NCBI RefSeq assembly: GCF_030848575.1
Contig: NZ_JAVDDX010000003.1
Span: 186,001 to 250,000, forward strand
Direction: 5' to 3'
Length of the DNA: 64,000 nucleotides
Source: Haloarcula sp. H-GB4
Lineage (GTDB): Archaea > Halobacteriota > Halobacteria > Halobacteriales > Haloarculaceae
Positions 16,582-24,991 of this stretch are shown here, one piece after another; the first letter of the stretch is position 1, and every line of letters begins with the position of its first letter. Under the pieces are notes generated by a model. It worked only from the letters and a program-made list of their open reading frames with translations. It ran no database searches and was not told the origin of the DNA. A program made the translations under genes and the position numbers.

Positions 16582-17128
16582 CGCAGTCACCTCCACAGCA
16601 ACTGGTCGACTCGTCTCCATGCTGTGCCACAGTGACCGGGTGGCCGCCGTCTGCGGCGACAGACTGCTCCCCCTGCATTCGTTCTGCTGCATCCAGAACA
16701 GCTTCGACAGGCTTCTGATAGCCGGTGCAGCGACAGACGTTGTCGTCCAGTGCCTCCCGGACTTCCTGCTCGGTTGGGTCGGGATTGGAATCCAGCAGTG
16801 CCACCGCCTGGATTACCATTCCCGGGATACAGAACCCGCACTGGACGGCAAAGTTGTCGACGAACGCCTGTTGCACCGGGTGCAGGTCTGCCTGTGTCCC
16901 GAGCGCCGCAACGGTCTGTATCTCACTCCCGTCGGCGTCTGTCGCCTCCATCCCGCAGGCCATCCGTACTTCGCCGTCGACGAATATCTTCGATGCACCG
17001 CAGGTTCCGCCGTCGCAGCCACATTTTACGTCGATGTAGCCGTGCTGTCTCAAAACCGTCGCCAGGTCATCTCCTGACCCGGCTTCGACTATCGTCCGCT
17101 CGCCGTTGATTGTGAGTTCAATATCCAC
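16574..17128 (-). CDS. Molybdenum hydroxylase [2Fe-2S] subunit 2, with a Cys-to-Ser change in the first cluster
   Basis: This 184-residue subunit pairs with large subunit 2. The second cluster is intact (VQCGFCIPGM, CRCTGY). In the first, the family pattern GCxxGxCGxC reads GCDGGTCGAS, so the third ligand is Ser46 (codon at 16991-16993) although C38, C43 and C58 remain. An extra Cys at 36 could substitute. A Cys-rich tail (STSCCGGDCDE) follows the normal end. GTG at 17128 is chosen because GGAGG lies 7 bases upstream (17136-17140 on the minus strand) and the protein then begins at the usual DIELTINGE. ATG codons at 17152 and 17164 are alternatives. Confidence 0.88.
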   Translation of the reverse strand: MDIELTINGERTIVEAGSGDDLATVLRQHGYIDVKCGCDGGTCGASKIFVDGEVRMACGMEATDADGSEIQTVAALGTQADLHPVQQAFVDNFAVQCGFCIPGMVIQAVALLDSNPDPTEQEVREALDDNVCRCTGYQKPVEAVLDAAERMQGEQSVAADGGHPVTVAQHGDESTSCCGGDCDE

Positions 17129-17135
17129 AGAGTAC

Positions 17136-17140
17136 CCTCC
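17136..17140 (-). promoter_or_regulatory. Shine-Dalgarno site for the [2Fe-2S] subunit 2 GTG start
   Basis: On the minus strand GGAGG is followed by 7 bases and GTG at 17128, the same arrangement as for selD. This decides the start over the upstream ATGs. Confidence 0.6.
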
Positions 17141-17152
17141 AGTTTTCGGCAT

Positions 17153-17358
17153 GCATACGAACACACGCCTGTTAGTGAACAGGTGTGCGACACCATCTCA
17201 TATATGTATGGTTCACAGGTGTTGATCGCCTGTTGCCAGACGAAGTTACGGGCATGGGCCACCACAAGACAACTGGATGACACAGGTGCGACAGACGAGG
17301 TTGTTACTGTGTGACGTGTGCCATATGTGTGGTGTTCACTCGCTGAAAACTGAACAGT
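17153..17358. promoter_or_regulatory. Promoter region of hydroxylase module 2 with ACAGGTG/CGCCTGT repeats
   Basis: A TATA-like CATATATG lies near 17199-17206. Around it are repeated words. One inverted repeat has 10-base arms with one mismatch (CACGCCTGTT at 17164-17173 and AACAGGTGTG at 17178-17187). A second pair is ACAGGTG ... CGCCTGT at about 17214-17232. A further ACAGGTG lies at about 17282. The clustering around a TATA box suggests binding sites for a regulator of this operon. No gene is visible here. Confidence 0.5.
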
Positions 17359-18591
17359 TCACTCGGCGGCCTTCGCCTGCACCGCGTTCAGCAGTACCTC
17401 AGTCCCGGTGACGATGTCATCCCATTCGGTGAATTCGCTCTCGCGATGGCTGATCCCGTCGACGCTCGGGACGAAAATCATGCTCGTCGGGGCTATCTTG
17501 TTGAGGTAGTTCGCATCGTGGCCCGCGCCGCTGACCAGTCGCGTGTACTCACAGCGGACCGTCTCGGCGGCCTCGACGACTGTGTCAATGCAGCCCTGAT
17601 CGAACGGGTCCGCGTCGACCCGCATTATCTCCTCTATCTCGTATTCAAGGCCTTCGCGCTCGGCCGCGTGGGCAACCTCTTCCCTGATCTGTTCGACGGC
17701 CGCGTCGACCACGGCGTCGTCGTACGAGCGGAAATCGAGCGTGAATTCCACCGTCTCGGGGATGACGTTGATGGCGTTTGGCCACACGTCGACACTGCCG
17801 ACCGTGCCGACGAGATCCGTTCCTTCGGTCGTTGTGATCCGCCGGACAGCGCGGGTTACGTCCGCCGTCGCTACGAACGCATCGTGGCGCATATCCATCG
17901 GCGTCGGTCCGGCATGGTTGGCCTGACCCTCGAAGGTAACGTTCAGCCAGGAAAAGCCGAACACGCCTTCGACGGCAGCGACGGGGATGTCCTGCTGTTC
18001 GAGAAACGGCCCCTGCTCGACGTGCATCTCGAAGTAGCAGTGGATATCGTCCGCTTCACAGGGCGTTTCGCCTTTGTAGCCGATGCGTTCGAGTTCGGCG
18101 CCGAATCGCCTGCCCTCCTTGTCCTCGCGCTCGTATGCGTAGTCGAGGTCGAAGATATCACAGTAGACACCGCTGCCGAGCATATCCGGCTGAAAACGGA
18201 CGCCCTCCTCGTTGCTCCAGGCGACGACCTCCAGCGGCCGTTCGGTCGTCACGCTGGCGTCGTTGAACGCCTCGATGACTTCCAGTCCACCGAGGACGCC
18301 GATAACGCCGTCGTACCGCCCGCCGCTGTACTGGCTGTCGATGTGTGAGCCGAACAGGACCGGCGCGGCGTCGTTGTCAGCTCCGTCTCGCCGACCGAAG
18401 ATGTTGCCCATCGTATCGATACGGACCTCCAGCCCGGCCTCGCGGAACCACTCAACCAGTGTGTCCCGGGCTGCCTTGTTCTCGTCGGACAGGCTCGGCC
18501 TATTCACGCCGCCCCGTTCTGTCGCGCCGATCTTGTTGAACGTATCGAAGCGCCGTCTGAACCGCTCGCTATCGAGACTGACGGATGGCAT
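17359..18591 (-). CDS. M20-family Zn-dependent amidohydrolase (N-carbamoyl-L-amino acid hydrolase / allantoate amidohydrolase type)
   Basis: This 410-residue cytosolic dinuclear metallohydrolase is of typical length for HyuC/AllC. Metal and substrate motifs seen are GSHIDSQYSGGRYDG, WSNEEGVRF, EMHVEQGPFLE, GQANHAGPTPMDMRHDA, SGAGHDA and GISHRESE. The family removes carbamoyl or ureido groups from N-carbamoyl amino acids, ureidoglycine-type compounds or allantoate. Together with the hydantoinase at 31291 it would open and clear a ring-derived ureide, which suits purine or hydantoin breakdown (inference). It is divergent from the D-aminoacylase-like gene. The intervening 149 bases contain GTGTGGC (18661-18667). 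Confidence 0.9.
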   Translation of the reverse strand: MPSVSLDSERFRRRFDTFNKIGATERGGVNRPSLSDENKAARDTLVEWFREAGLEVRIDTMGNIFGRRDGADNDAAPVLFGSHIDSQYSGGRYDGVIGVLGGLEVIEAFNDASVTTERPLEVVAWSNEEGVRFQPDMLGSGVYCDIFDLDYAYEREDKEGRRFGAELERIGYKGETPCEADDIHCYFEMHVEQGPFLEQQDIPVAAVEGVFGFSWLNVTFEGQANHAGPTPMDMRHDAFVATADVTRAVRRITTTEGTDLVGTVGSVDVWPNAINVIPETVEFTLDFRSYDDAVVDAAVEQIREEVAHAAEREGLEYEIEEIMRVDADPFDQGCIDTVVEAAETVRCEYTRLVSGAGHDANYLNKIAPTSMIFVPSVDGISHRESEFTEWDDIVTGTEVLLNAVQAKAAE

Positions 18592-18740
18592 TGGGTAGCT
18601 GTTCCGCGGTGTCGTCTTGAAGATTGTGTCGGGGTGGCACCACACAGATCGACAGACACGGTGTGGCACGCGCTCGCCCCCTGTCACACACGGTTGAGAC
18701 CACCGAAAGAGCCAAACGACCGTTCCGCGAGTCAGCAGAC

Positions 18741-20456
18741 ATGACCGAGCTGAGTGCCGCGTCTATCGCGTTCAGAGACGCGCGGGTGCTGGACGGGAGC
18801 GGTCGCTCTCCGTTCACTGCGAGCGTGCGTGTCGCCGACGGTCGAATCGATGCCATCAGCGAGGCCCCGCTAGACGCCGACCGCGTTATCGATCTCGACG
18901 GGTCGTATCTCGCGCCGGGGTTCATCGATATGCACGCGCATTCGGAGCTTCGACTGTTCGAGAACCCCGGTGCCAGGGAGAAACTGACGCAGGGGATCAC
19001 GACGGAGGTCCTCGGTCAGGACGGGGTCAGCGTCGCTCCGGTACCGCCGAACCTCACCGACGAGTGGGCGGAACGGGTCAAATCACTTGACGGCACGCTC
19101 GGCGAAACGTGGCCTTGGCACACCGTTTCCGGCTATCTTGAGGCGCTTGAATCCGCTGAACCCGCTGTCAACTGTGCGTACTACGCCCCACACGGCAACA
19201 TCAGGTCGATGCTGGCCGGATTCGAGGACCGCCCACTCAGCGGTGAACACGTCGTCGCTGCCGGGCCAGTCACCGGTCAACGGCTGGACAGACCAACGTC
19301 CGACCACGACATAGCGCCCGGTGAACTCGACGCGATCCGACAGGAACTCGAAGTAGCGCTGGAAGAAGGCGCGTTCGGTATGTCAAAGGGAATGATATAT
19401 CCGCCGAGTTCGTACGCTCGCGACGACGAACTGGTGGCGCTTGCGGACACCCTCGCCAAGCGCGACTCGTTCATGATCTCTCACGTCTGGAACGAGACGG
19501 ACCGCGTGGTCGAGTCCATAGACCGGTATCTCGATATATGCCGACGCGGCGGCTGTCACGCCCACGTTTCACATCTCAAGGTCGGCGGCCAACAGAACTG
19601 GGGGGACTCCGAGGCTGTGCTCGACCTGTTCGACGACGCTGTCGACCGGGGCCAGCGGGTCACCTTCGATCAGTATCCCTATACAGCCGGTTCGACGATG
19701 CTTACAGCACTGTTGCCGCCGTGGGCACGGCAGGGCGACTCAGAGGACATCCGTCACCGCCTCAACTCCGCGGCTGTTCGCGACCGCATTGCCGCTGATA
19801 TCTCCCAGCCGGGTGACTGGGAGAACCTCGCGTACGCCGCCGGGTCGTGGGATAATATTCTTATCACGCGGACGGGAAGCAGCCGCTACCAAGGTGATAC
19901 CATCGCGGACATGGCCGCCGAGATGGACCGTGAGCCGGTCGACGCGATGTGTGAACTACTCGTCGCGGAGAATCTGGACGTGACGATGGCTGATTTCGTG
20001 ATGGCCGAAGAAGACATCGAGCGGTTCCTCGCTGACGACCGCGGCACGTTCTGCACGGACGGTATCTTCGGCGGGAAGCCCCATCCCCGAGCTATCGGGG
20101 CGTTCAGCCGCATCCTCGAACGGTACGTCCGAGAGCGGAACGTACTCTCGCCGGAACTGCTGGCGTACAAGGCCGCAGGCAACCCGGCCGATATCCTCGG
20201 CCTCAGGGACCGCGGCTACATCCGCGAGGGCTACATTGCGGACCTCGTGGCCTTTGACCTCGACTCGGTGTCGGCGAACGCGACCTACGAGAACCCGTTC
20301 CAGTTCTCCGACGGGATGGAGTACGTCCTCGTCGGCGGCGAAATAGCTGTTCGGGTCGGCGAACTGACCGGCGAGCGAAACGGCGACGTGCTCCGCTCCT
20401 ACGAGGAATGGGGTGGTGCGACCCGTCCCGACCTCGACCGCACTGCCGACGACTGA
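18741..20456 (+). CDS. N-acyl-D-amino-acid deacylase-like amidohydrolase
   Basis: This 571-residue protein belongs to the D-aminoacylase branch of amidohydrolases. It has DMHAHSELRLF (metal HxH), KLTQGITTEVLGQDGVSVAP, GMSKGMIYPPSSYA, HVWNETDRVVESIDR, CHAHVSHLKVGG, FDQYPYTAGSTML and the late CTDG with GKPHPRAIGAF. These hydrolases cleave N-acyl, N-formyl or N-carbamoyl D-amino acids and dipeptide-like substrates. Its place between the M20 amidase and a nucleoside transporter suggests a catabolic role, but the substrate is not evident. ATG at 18741 is preferred over an in-frame upstream start because homology begins there. Confidence 0.85.
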   Translation: MTELSAASIAFRDARVLDGSGRSPFTASVRVADGRIDAISEAPLDADRVIDLDGSYLAPGFIDMHAHSELRLFENPGAREKLTQGITTEVLGQDGVSVAPVPPNLTDEWAERVKSLDGTLGETWPWHTVSGYLEALESAEPAVNCAYYAPHGNIRSMLAGFEDRPLSGEHVVAAGPVTGQRLDRPTSDHDIAPGELDAIRQELEVALEEGAFGMSKGMIYPPSSYARDDELVALADTLAKRDSFMISHVWNETDRVVESIDRYLDICRRGGCHAHVSHLKVGGQQNWGDSEAVLDLFDDAVDRGQRVTFDQYPYTAGSTMLTALLPPWARQGDSEDIRHRLNSAAVRDRIAADISQPGDWENLAYAAGSWDNILITRTGSSRYQGDTIADMAAEMDREPVDAMCELLVAENLDVTMADFVMAEEDIERFLADDRGTFCTDGIFGGKPHPRAIGAFSRILERYVRERNVLSPELLAYKAAGNPADILGLRDRGYIREGYIADLVAFDLDSVSANATYENPFQFSDGMEYVLVGGEIAVRVGELTGERNGDVLRSYEEWGGATRPDLDRTADD

Positions 20457-20563
20457 TTGACCGGGCTGCCTACTCTGACCGACTGTCCGGCGACGTGCCC
20501 ATCCGCCCGCTCGCTACCGGCAGGACGGTACCGACGGAACCGAAATCGTGGAACCGGGTTCCC

Positions 20564-21682
20564 TTACTCCGGCACTTCGCCCTCGACGGCGTCGACGAAA
20601 CTGTTCATGTTCTGGAAAAGGAACTCGTCGCTCTCGCCCTCGAACGGCGAGTCGGCCCAGACATCGAGTTCGCCGTTGACGATTTCTTCTTCCGTTTCGG
20701 CGACGGTGTCTTTGACCTCTTGCGGGACCTCTGGTCCCCACTCGTCGAGCGTGGGAAGGTTCGTCTCCATGCCGCCCCAGAAGGCATCGGATTCCCAGGT
20801 CCCGTCCCGAACCGCCGAAATGGTCGGGTCGTACACCTCTTCCCAGTTCCACACCGGCGAGATGAGGTAGTTGTCGCCGCCGAATTCGCCCATCGGCGCG
20901 TTGTAGCCGGAGGCCCATACGTCTGCCTCGTTTGCGGCTCTGACCGGAGCGGGGGAGTCCTGCTCCTGTGAGATGACGTCACATCCCTCATCGATAAGCG
21001 AGTTGGCCGCCTGCTTTGAGGTCTGTGGGTCGAACCACGCGTTGACCCACCGGATTTTGAACGTCGCGTCCGGATTCACAGACCGCGCGCCGAGCGCCAT
21101 TGCGTTGATGGAGCGAATGACTTCGGGGATCGGGAACGCGGCGACGTAGCCGATGGTGTTGTTCTCGGTCACCATCCCGGCCGCCTGCCCGGCCAGATAT
21201 CGGGGCTGGTAGATCCGGCCCATGTATCGTCCCATGTTCTCCCGGGTGCGATAGCCGGTCGCGTGTTCGAAGTACGTGTCGGGGTACTGTTCCGCAATGT
21301 TGAACATCGGGTCCTGGTAGCCAAACGTCGTTCCAAAGACGATGTCGGCGTCACCCTGTGCGTACTGCTCGAAAACACGCTCCGAGTCTTCTGGCGCGAC
21401 AGCCTCCGTATACTCGGTTTCCAGCCAGTCGTACTTTTCGTCGACCGCCTTTCGCCCCTCGTCATGGGCGTGGGACCACCCGAGGTCGCCAACCTCTGAG
21501 ATGTACACCCAGGCAGCGGTGACGGAGTCCGACCCGGAGCCCCCATCGTCACTGGTCGTCGTGCCGTCAGCCGTGTTTGTGTCGTCGCTCCCGCCACTAC
21601 AGCCGGCTAGTGCGGTTATTCCTGTCGCCCCAAGCGCACCCAGCATCTCCCGCCGCGATATCGTTCGGTTGGTATTCACCAT
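20564..21682 (-). CDS. BMP-family ABC substrate-binding lipoprotein 1 (nucleoside/purine type)
   Basis: This 372-residue exported binding protein has a Tat signal RTISRREMLG and lipobox LAGC, followed by a Gly/Ser/Thr/Asp-rich linker. The mature part matches BMP/PnrA proteins: VTAAWVYISEVGDLGWSHAH, FEQYAQGDADIVFGT, YMGRIYQPRYLAGQAAG, IGYVAAFPIPEVIRSINA and a W/N-rich pocket. PnrA proteins bind purine nucleosides. It is a near copy of the protein at 21879-23021 and lies on the same strand just downstream, which indicates a tandem duplication. The permease and ATPase genes lie on the opposite strand at 23330-27083. Confidence 0.9.
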   Translation of the reverse strand: MVNTNRTISRREMLGALGATGITALAGCSGGSDDTNTADGTTTSDDGGSGSDSVTAAWVYISEVGDLGWSHAHDEGRKAVDEKYDWLETEYTEAVAPEDSERVFEQYAQGDADIVFGTTFGYQDPMFNIAEQYPDTYFEHATGYRTRENMGRYMGRIYQPRYLAGQAAGMVTENNTIGYVAAFPIPEVIRSINAMALGARSVNPDATFKIRWVNAWFDPQTSKQAANSLIDEGCDVISQEQDSPAPVRAANEADVWASGYNAPMGEFGGDNYLISPVWNWEEVYDPTISAVRDGTWESDAFWGGMETNLPTLDEWGPEVPQEVKDTVAETEEEIVNGELDVWADSPFEGESDEFLFQNMNSFVDAVEGEVPE

Positions 21683-21878
21683 TACTGAACTGGGTAGAGG
21701 TAGCGGAAACTCCTACTTAAGCGATACCATTCTCGACCTTGCAGCGAAGGAATACATTGGAACAAAATTGGTCGTAATTTCCATTAATACTGCAATAATC
21801 CTACGAACGTTGTTGCAACCGTCGGACAGTCACAGTGATATTCAGGTGTGGTACTGTCGGTGGAGACGGGTAGCGGGG

Positions 21879-23021
21879 TCAGCTCGGGACCTCGCCCTCG
21901 ACGGCGTCGACGTAGCTACTCATTTCTTGGAAGAGGAATTCGTCGCTCTCGCCCTCGAACGCCGAACCGGCCCAGACCTCCAGCTCTCCGTCGAGTATTG
22001 CTGACTGCGACTCCGAAACGGCGTCTTTCGCCTCCTGTGGTACGCCTGGCCCCCAGTCGTCCAGACTACAGATGCCCGACTCGATGCCCTCCCAGTACGC
22101 GTCGGATTCCCAGCTGCCGTCCCTGACAGACTCGATGGTCGGACCGTAGAACTCCTCCCAGTGCCAGATCGGGGACGTGAGATAGTTCTCGCCGGCGATG
22201 TCGCCCATCGGGGCGTCGTAGCCGGTCGCCCAGACACCTGCATCGGAAGCTGCACGGAGTGCAGCGGGAGAGTCTTGATGCTGGGCCATCACGTCGACGT
22301 CCTCGTCCAGTAGGGCGTTCGCCGCCTCGCTCTCGGTCGGCGGGTCAAACCAGGAGTTCGTCCATCTGACCTTCAGTGTCGCACTGTCGTTAACCGACGC
22401 GGCCCCGAGCGCGTCGGCGTTGATGCCACGGATGACCTCTGGAATCGGGAACGCCGCCACGTATCCCAGCGTGTCGGTCTCCGTTACAGTCCCGGCCGCT
22501 TGCCCGGCGAGATACCGGGGCTGATAGATTCGGCCCATGTACCGCCCCATGTTCTCCATCGTCAGGTAGCCCGTATTGTGCTCGAAGTACGTATTGGGGT
22601 ACTGCTCCGCCACGGACGCCATCGGGTCCTGATACTCGAACGTACAGCCGAAGATGATATCGGCGTCTCCCTGCGCGTACTGTTCGAACACCCGCTCGGA
22701 ATCAGCGGGGGCGACAGCCTCGGTGTACTCGGTCTCTAACCAGTCGAACTCTTCTGCGACCGCCTTCCGCCCTTCGTTGTGGGCCCAGGACCAGCCGAGG
22801 TCGCCAACCTCTGAATTATACACCCACGCGGCGGTGAGCGAATCCATGCCGTTACTGCTGGTCGCAGTCCCCTCAGCAGCCCCGTCTCCGGCGGTATCGG
22901 TGGCTACCTCGCCATCGCCCCCGTCACCACCACTGCTACAACCAGCCAGCCCGGCTATCCCCGCCGCCCCAAGTGCTGTCAGTAGCTCCCGTCTCGATTT
23001 GGTATGTTTGTTGTCAACCAT
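21879..23021 (-). CDS. BMP-family ABC substrate-binding lipoprotein 2 (nucleoside/purine type)
   Basis: This 380-residue Tat lipoprotein (TKSRRELLT, hydrophobic run, LAGC) has the same fold and most motifs of BMP 1: WVYNSEVGDLGWSWAH, GRYMGRIYQPRYLAGQAAG, GYVAAFPIPEVIRGINA. Differences cluster in the mid region (NDSATLKVRWTNSWFD) and the linker, so the two may differ in ligand. Start 23021 is chosen so that the RR motif sits near the N-terminus. It is divergent from the ABC ATPase across a 308-base region and is the copy next to the transporter. Confidence 0.9.
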   Translation of the reverse strand: MVDNKHTKSRRELLTALGAAGIAGLAGCSSGGDGGDGEVATDTAGDGAAEGTATSSNGMDSLTAAWVYNSEVGDLGWSWAHNEGRKAVAEEFDWLETEYTEAVAPADSERVFEQYAQGDADIIFGCTFEYQDPMASVAEQYPNTYFEHNTGYLTMENMGRYMGRIYQPRYLAGQAAGTVTETDTLGYVAAFPIPEVIRGINADALGAASVNDSATLKVRWTNSWFDPPTESEAANALLDEDVDVMAQHQDSPAALRAASDAGVWATGYDAPMGDIAGENYLTSPIWHWEEFYGPTIESVRDGSWESDAYWEGIESGICSLDDWGPGVPQEAKDAVSESQSAILDGELEVWAGSAFEGESDEFLFQEMSSYVDAVEGEVPS

Positions 23022-23329
23022 TAACGAACCGAATAGCCATTTCGGAAACAATAACTTAAATCGTTCCGTTCACGCAGCTTTCTCTACCCTATTATCAAAA
23101 TATGTGCCACAAAAATAGCCCCATCGAACTCTAACTGGAGACAATATGTAGTATACGTTCATATGACTGGGTATCTCGACAGACTGCGTGAGCGTCGACA
23201 ACGAACACTGGCACACAACAACTAACACTTGGCAAATGTTCGGCATTTCCCGCTCTGGACGGCGAATATGGCTACCTTTGGAAACAATTATGCCACTACA
23301 TTGTTGATACCCGCTCAAGATCAGAGAGC
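23022..23329. promoter_or_regulatory. Divergent intergenic region, BMP 2 / nucleoside ABC operon
   Basis: This 308-base non-coding, A+T-richer stretch holds the promoters of the BMP lipoprotein gene (leftward) and of the ATPase-permease operon (rightward). TTATCAAAATATG and GAAACAATTATG resemble A+T promoter boxes, and a GCCACA word occurs at 23106-23111. No open frame with protein-like composition was seen. Confidence 0.5.
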
Positions 23330-24991
23330 ATGTCCGAACACACCACGCTCAGGATGGAGGGGATTCTGAAGGAGTTCCCTGGGGTCGTCGCCAACGACCA
23401 CGTCAACCTCTCCGTCGAGCGCGGGGAAATCCACGGTCTCCTCGGCGAAAACGGCGCGGGAAAGAGTACGCTGATGAAGATTCTGTACGGGCTCTACTCG
23501 CAGGACGACGGTGATATCTATCTCGACGGCAAGCGACTCGATCTTGGGTCGCCACAGGACGCCATCGACGCTGGGATTGGGATGGTCCACCAGCACTTCA
23601 TGCTGATTCCACGCCTGACCGTCGCCGAGAACGTCGTGCTCGGCGAACGTGAACCGGCCACGGCGTTCCGCAGCGATGTGGAAGACAGCTGGCTCCCGGC
23701 AGCGATCCGGAACAATAGCCTCGTCCAGTCGCTTGCTGGACAGTTTTCATTGGGCCTTGATGTGCCCGAACAACGGATTCAGGAACTAGCGGATCAGTAC
23801 GGATTCGACATCGACGTGAGCGCGAAGATATGGGAGCTTGATGTCGGCCAGCAACAGCGCGTCGAGATCCTCAAGGCGCTGTACCGGGATGTCGACCTCC
23901 TGATTCTCGATGAACCCACAGCAGTTCTCACGCCGACCGAGGCGGAGCGGCTCTTCGACTCGCTCGAACGGCTGACCGATGAGGGGCTCTCGATAATCTT
24001 CATTACGCACAAGCTCACTGAGGTCGACGCCATCGTCGACCGGGTAACGGTGCTTCGGGAGGGTGAAAACGTCGGTACCGCTGAGGTGTCGTCAGTCTCC
24101 CGGGCGGACCTCGCGGAGATGATGGTTGGCCGCGAAGTCCTGTTTGAAATAGACAGGGACGCAGTCGACCTAGGCGACCCAGTTTTGCGCGCACGCGGGG
24201 TCAAGGCCACCGATAATCGAGACATCGAAGCCCTCTCCGGTGTCGACCTGACGGTTCGACAGGGTGAAATCGTTGGCATTGCGGGGGTAAGCGGCAACGG
24301 ACAGAAGGAACTCGCGGAGGTCATGGCCGGCATTCGGGACGTGACGGCCGGCGAGCTCGTCGTCAACGGTGAGGACATTACCGGCGCGAAACCGAAGACG
24401 TTCGTTGATAGCGGCGTCTCGTTCGTCCCCGAGGACCGACTCCAGTACGGCTGTGCCGAGGACCTCTCGGTGATGCACAACGCCACGATGAAAGACTTCA
24501 GGGATAGCCGGTTCGGCGACCGGCCGTTTCTGGACTACGGAGAACTCCGTGACTACGCCGAAACACTGGTTGAGGAGTTCGACGTTCGCGGCGTCAGCGA
24601 CGTAACCGACACACAGGCCGGCGACCTCTCTGGAGGGAACCTCCAGAAACTCATTCTGGCGCGGGAGATCTACCGCGACCCGGACCTGCTCATCGCGAAC
24701 CAACCGACTCGCGGTGTCGACGTCGGGGCAATCGAGTTCATCAGGGAGACGCTGCTCGAACAGCGCAAGGCGGGAACCGGCATAATCCTGCTCTCAGAGG
24801 ACCTCGACGAGATATTCGACCTGAGCGACAGAATTCTTGTCGTGTACGAGGGCGAGTTCGTTTACGAGACGACACCGGCCGAGGCCGACCGGGAACGGAT
24901 CGGTCTGGAGATGACTGGTGGCGGCGACGACGAAGGCCAGATGGAAACAGCGCCACCCCCATCCGGAGTCACACAGGAGAGTGAGAGCTGA
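23330..24991 (+). CDS. Nucleoside-type ABC transporter ATP-binding protein (two NBDs)
   Basis: This 553-residue protein has two ATPase domains, like RbsA or NupA. Domain 1 has Walker A GENGAGKST (about residue 40), signature LDVGQQQRVEIL and Walker B LLILDEPT. Domain 2 has the degenerate Walker A GVSGNGQKE usual in this family, signature LSGGNLQK and LLIANQPTRGVD. It energises uptake through the two permeases encoded directly downstream, whose first start codon overlaps its TGA. The tail is Pro/Glu-rich. With BMP-type binding proteins upstream, the expected cargo is purine nucleosides. Confidence 0.93.
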   Translation: MSEHTTLRMEGILKEFPGVVANDHVNLSVERGEIHGLLGENGAGKSTLMKILYGLYSQDDGDIYLDGKRLDLGSPQDAIDAGIGMVHQHFMLIPRLTVAENVVLGEREPATAFRSDVEDSWLPAAIRNNSLVQSLAGQFSLGLDVPEQRIQELADQYGFDIDVSAKIWELDVGQQQRVEILKALYRDVDLLILDEPTAVLTPTEAERLFDSLERLTDEGLSIIFITHKLTEVDAIVDRVTVLREGENVGTAEVSSVSRADLAEMMVGREVLFEIDRDAVDLGDPVLRARGVKATDNRDIEALSGVDLTVRQGEIVGIAGVSGNGQKELAEVMAGIRDVTAGELVVNGEDITGAKPKTFVDSGVSFVPEDRLQYGCAEDLSVMHNATMKDFRDSRFGDRPFLDYGELRDYAETLVEEFDVRGVSDVTDTQAGDLSGGNLQKLILAREIYRDPDLLIANQPTRGVDVGAIEFIRETLLEQRKAGTGIILLSEDLDEIFDLSDRILVVYEGEFVYETTPAEADRERIGLEMTGGGDDEGQMETAPPPSGVTQESES

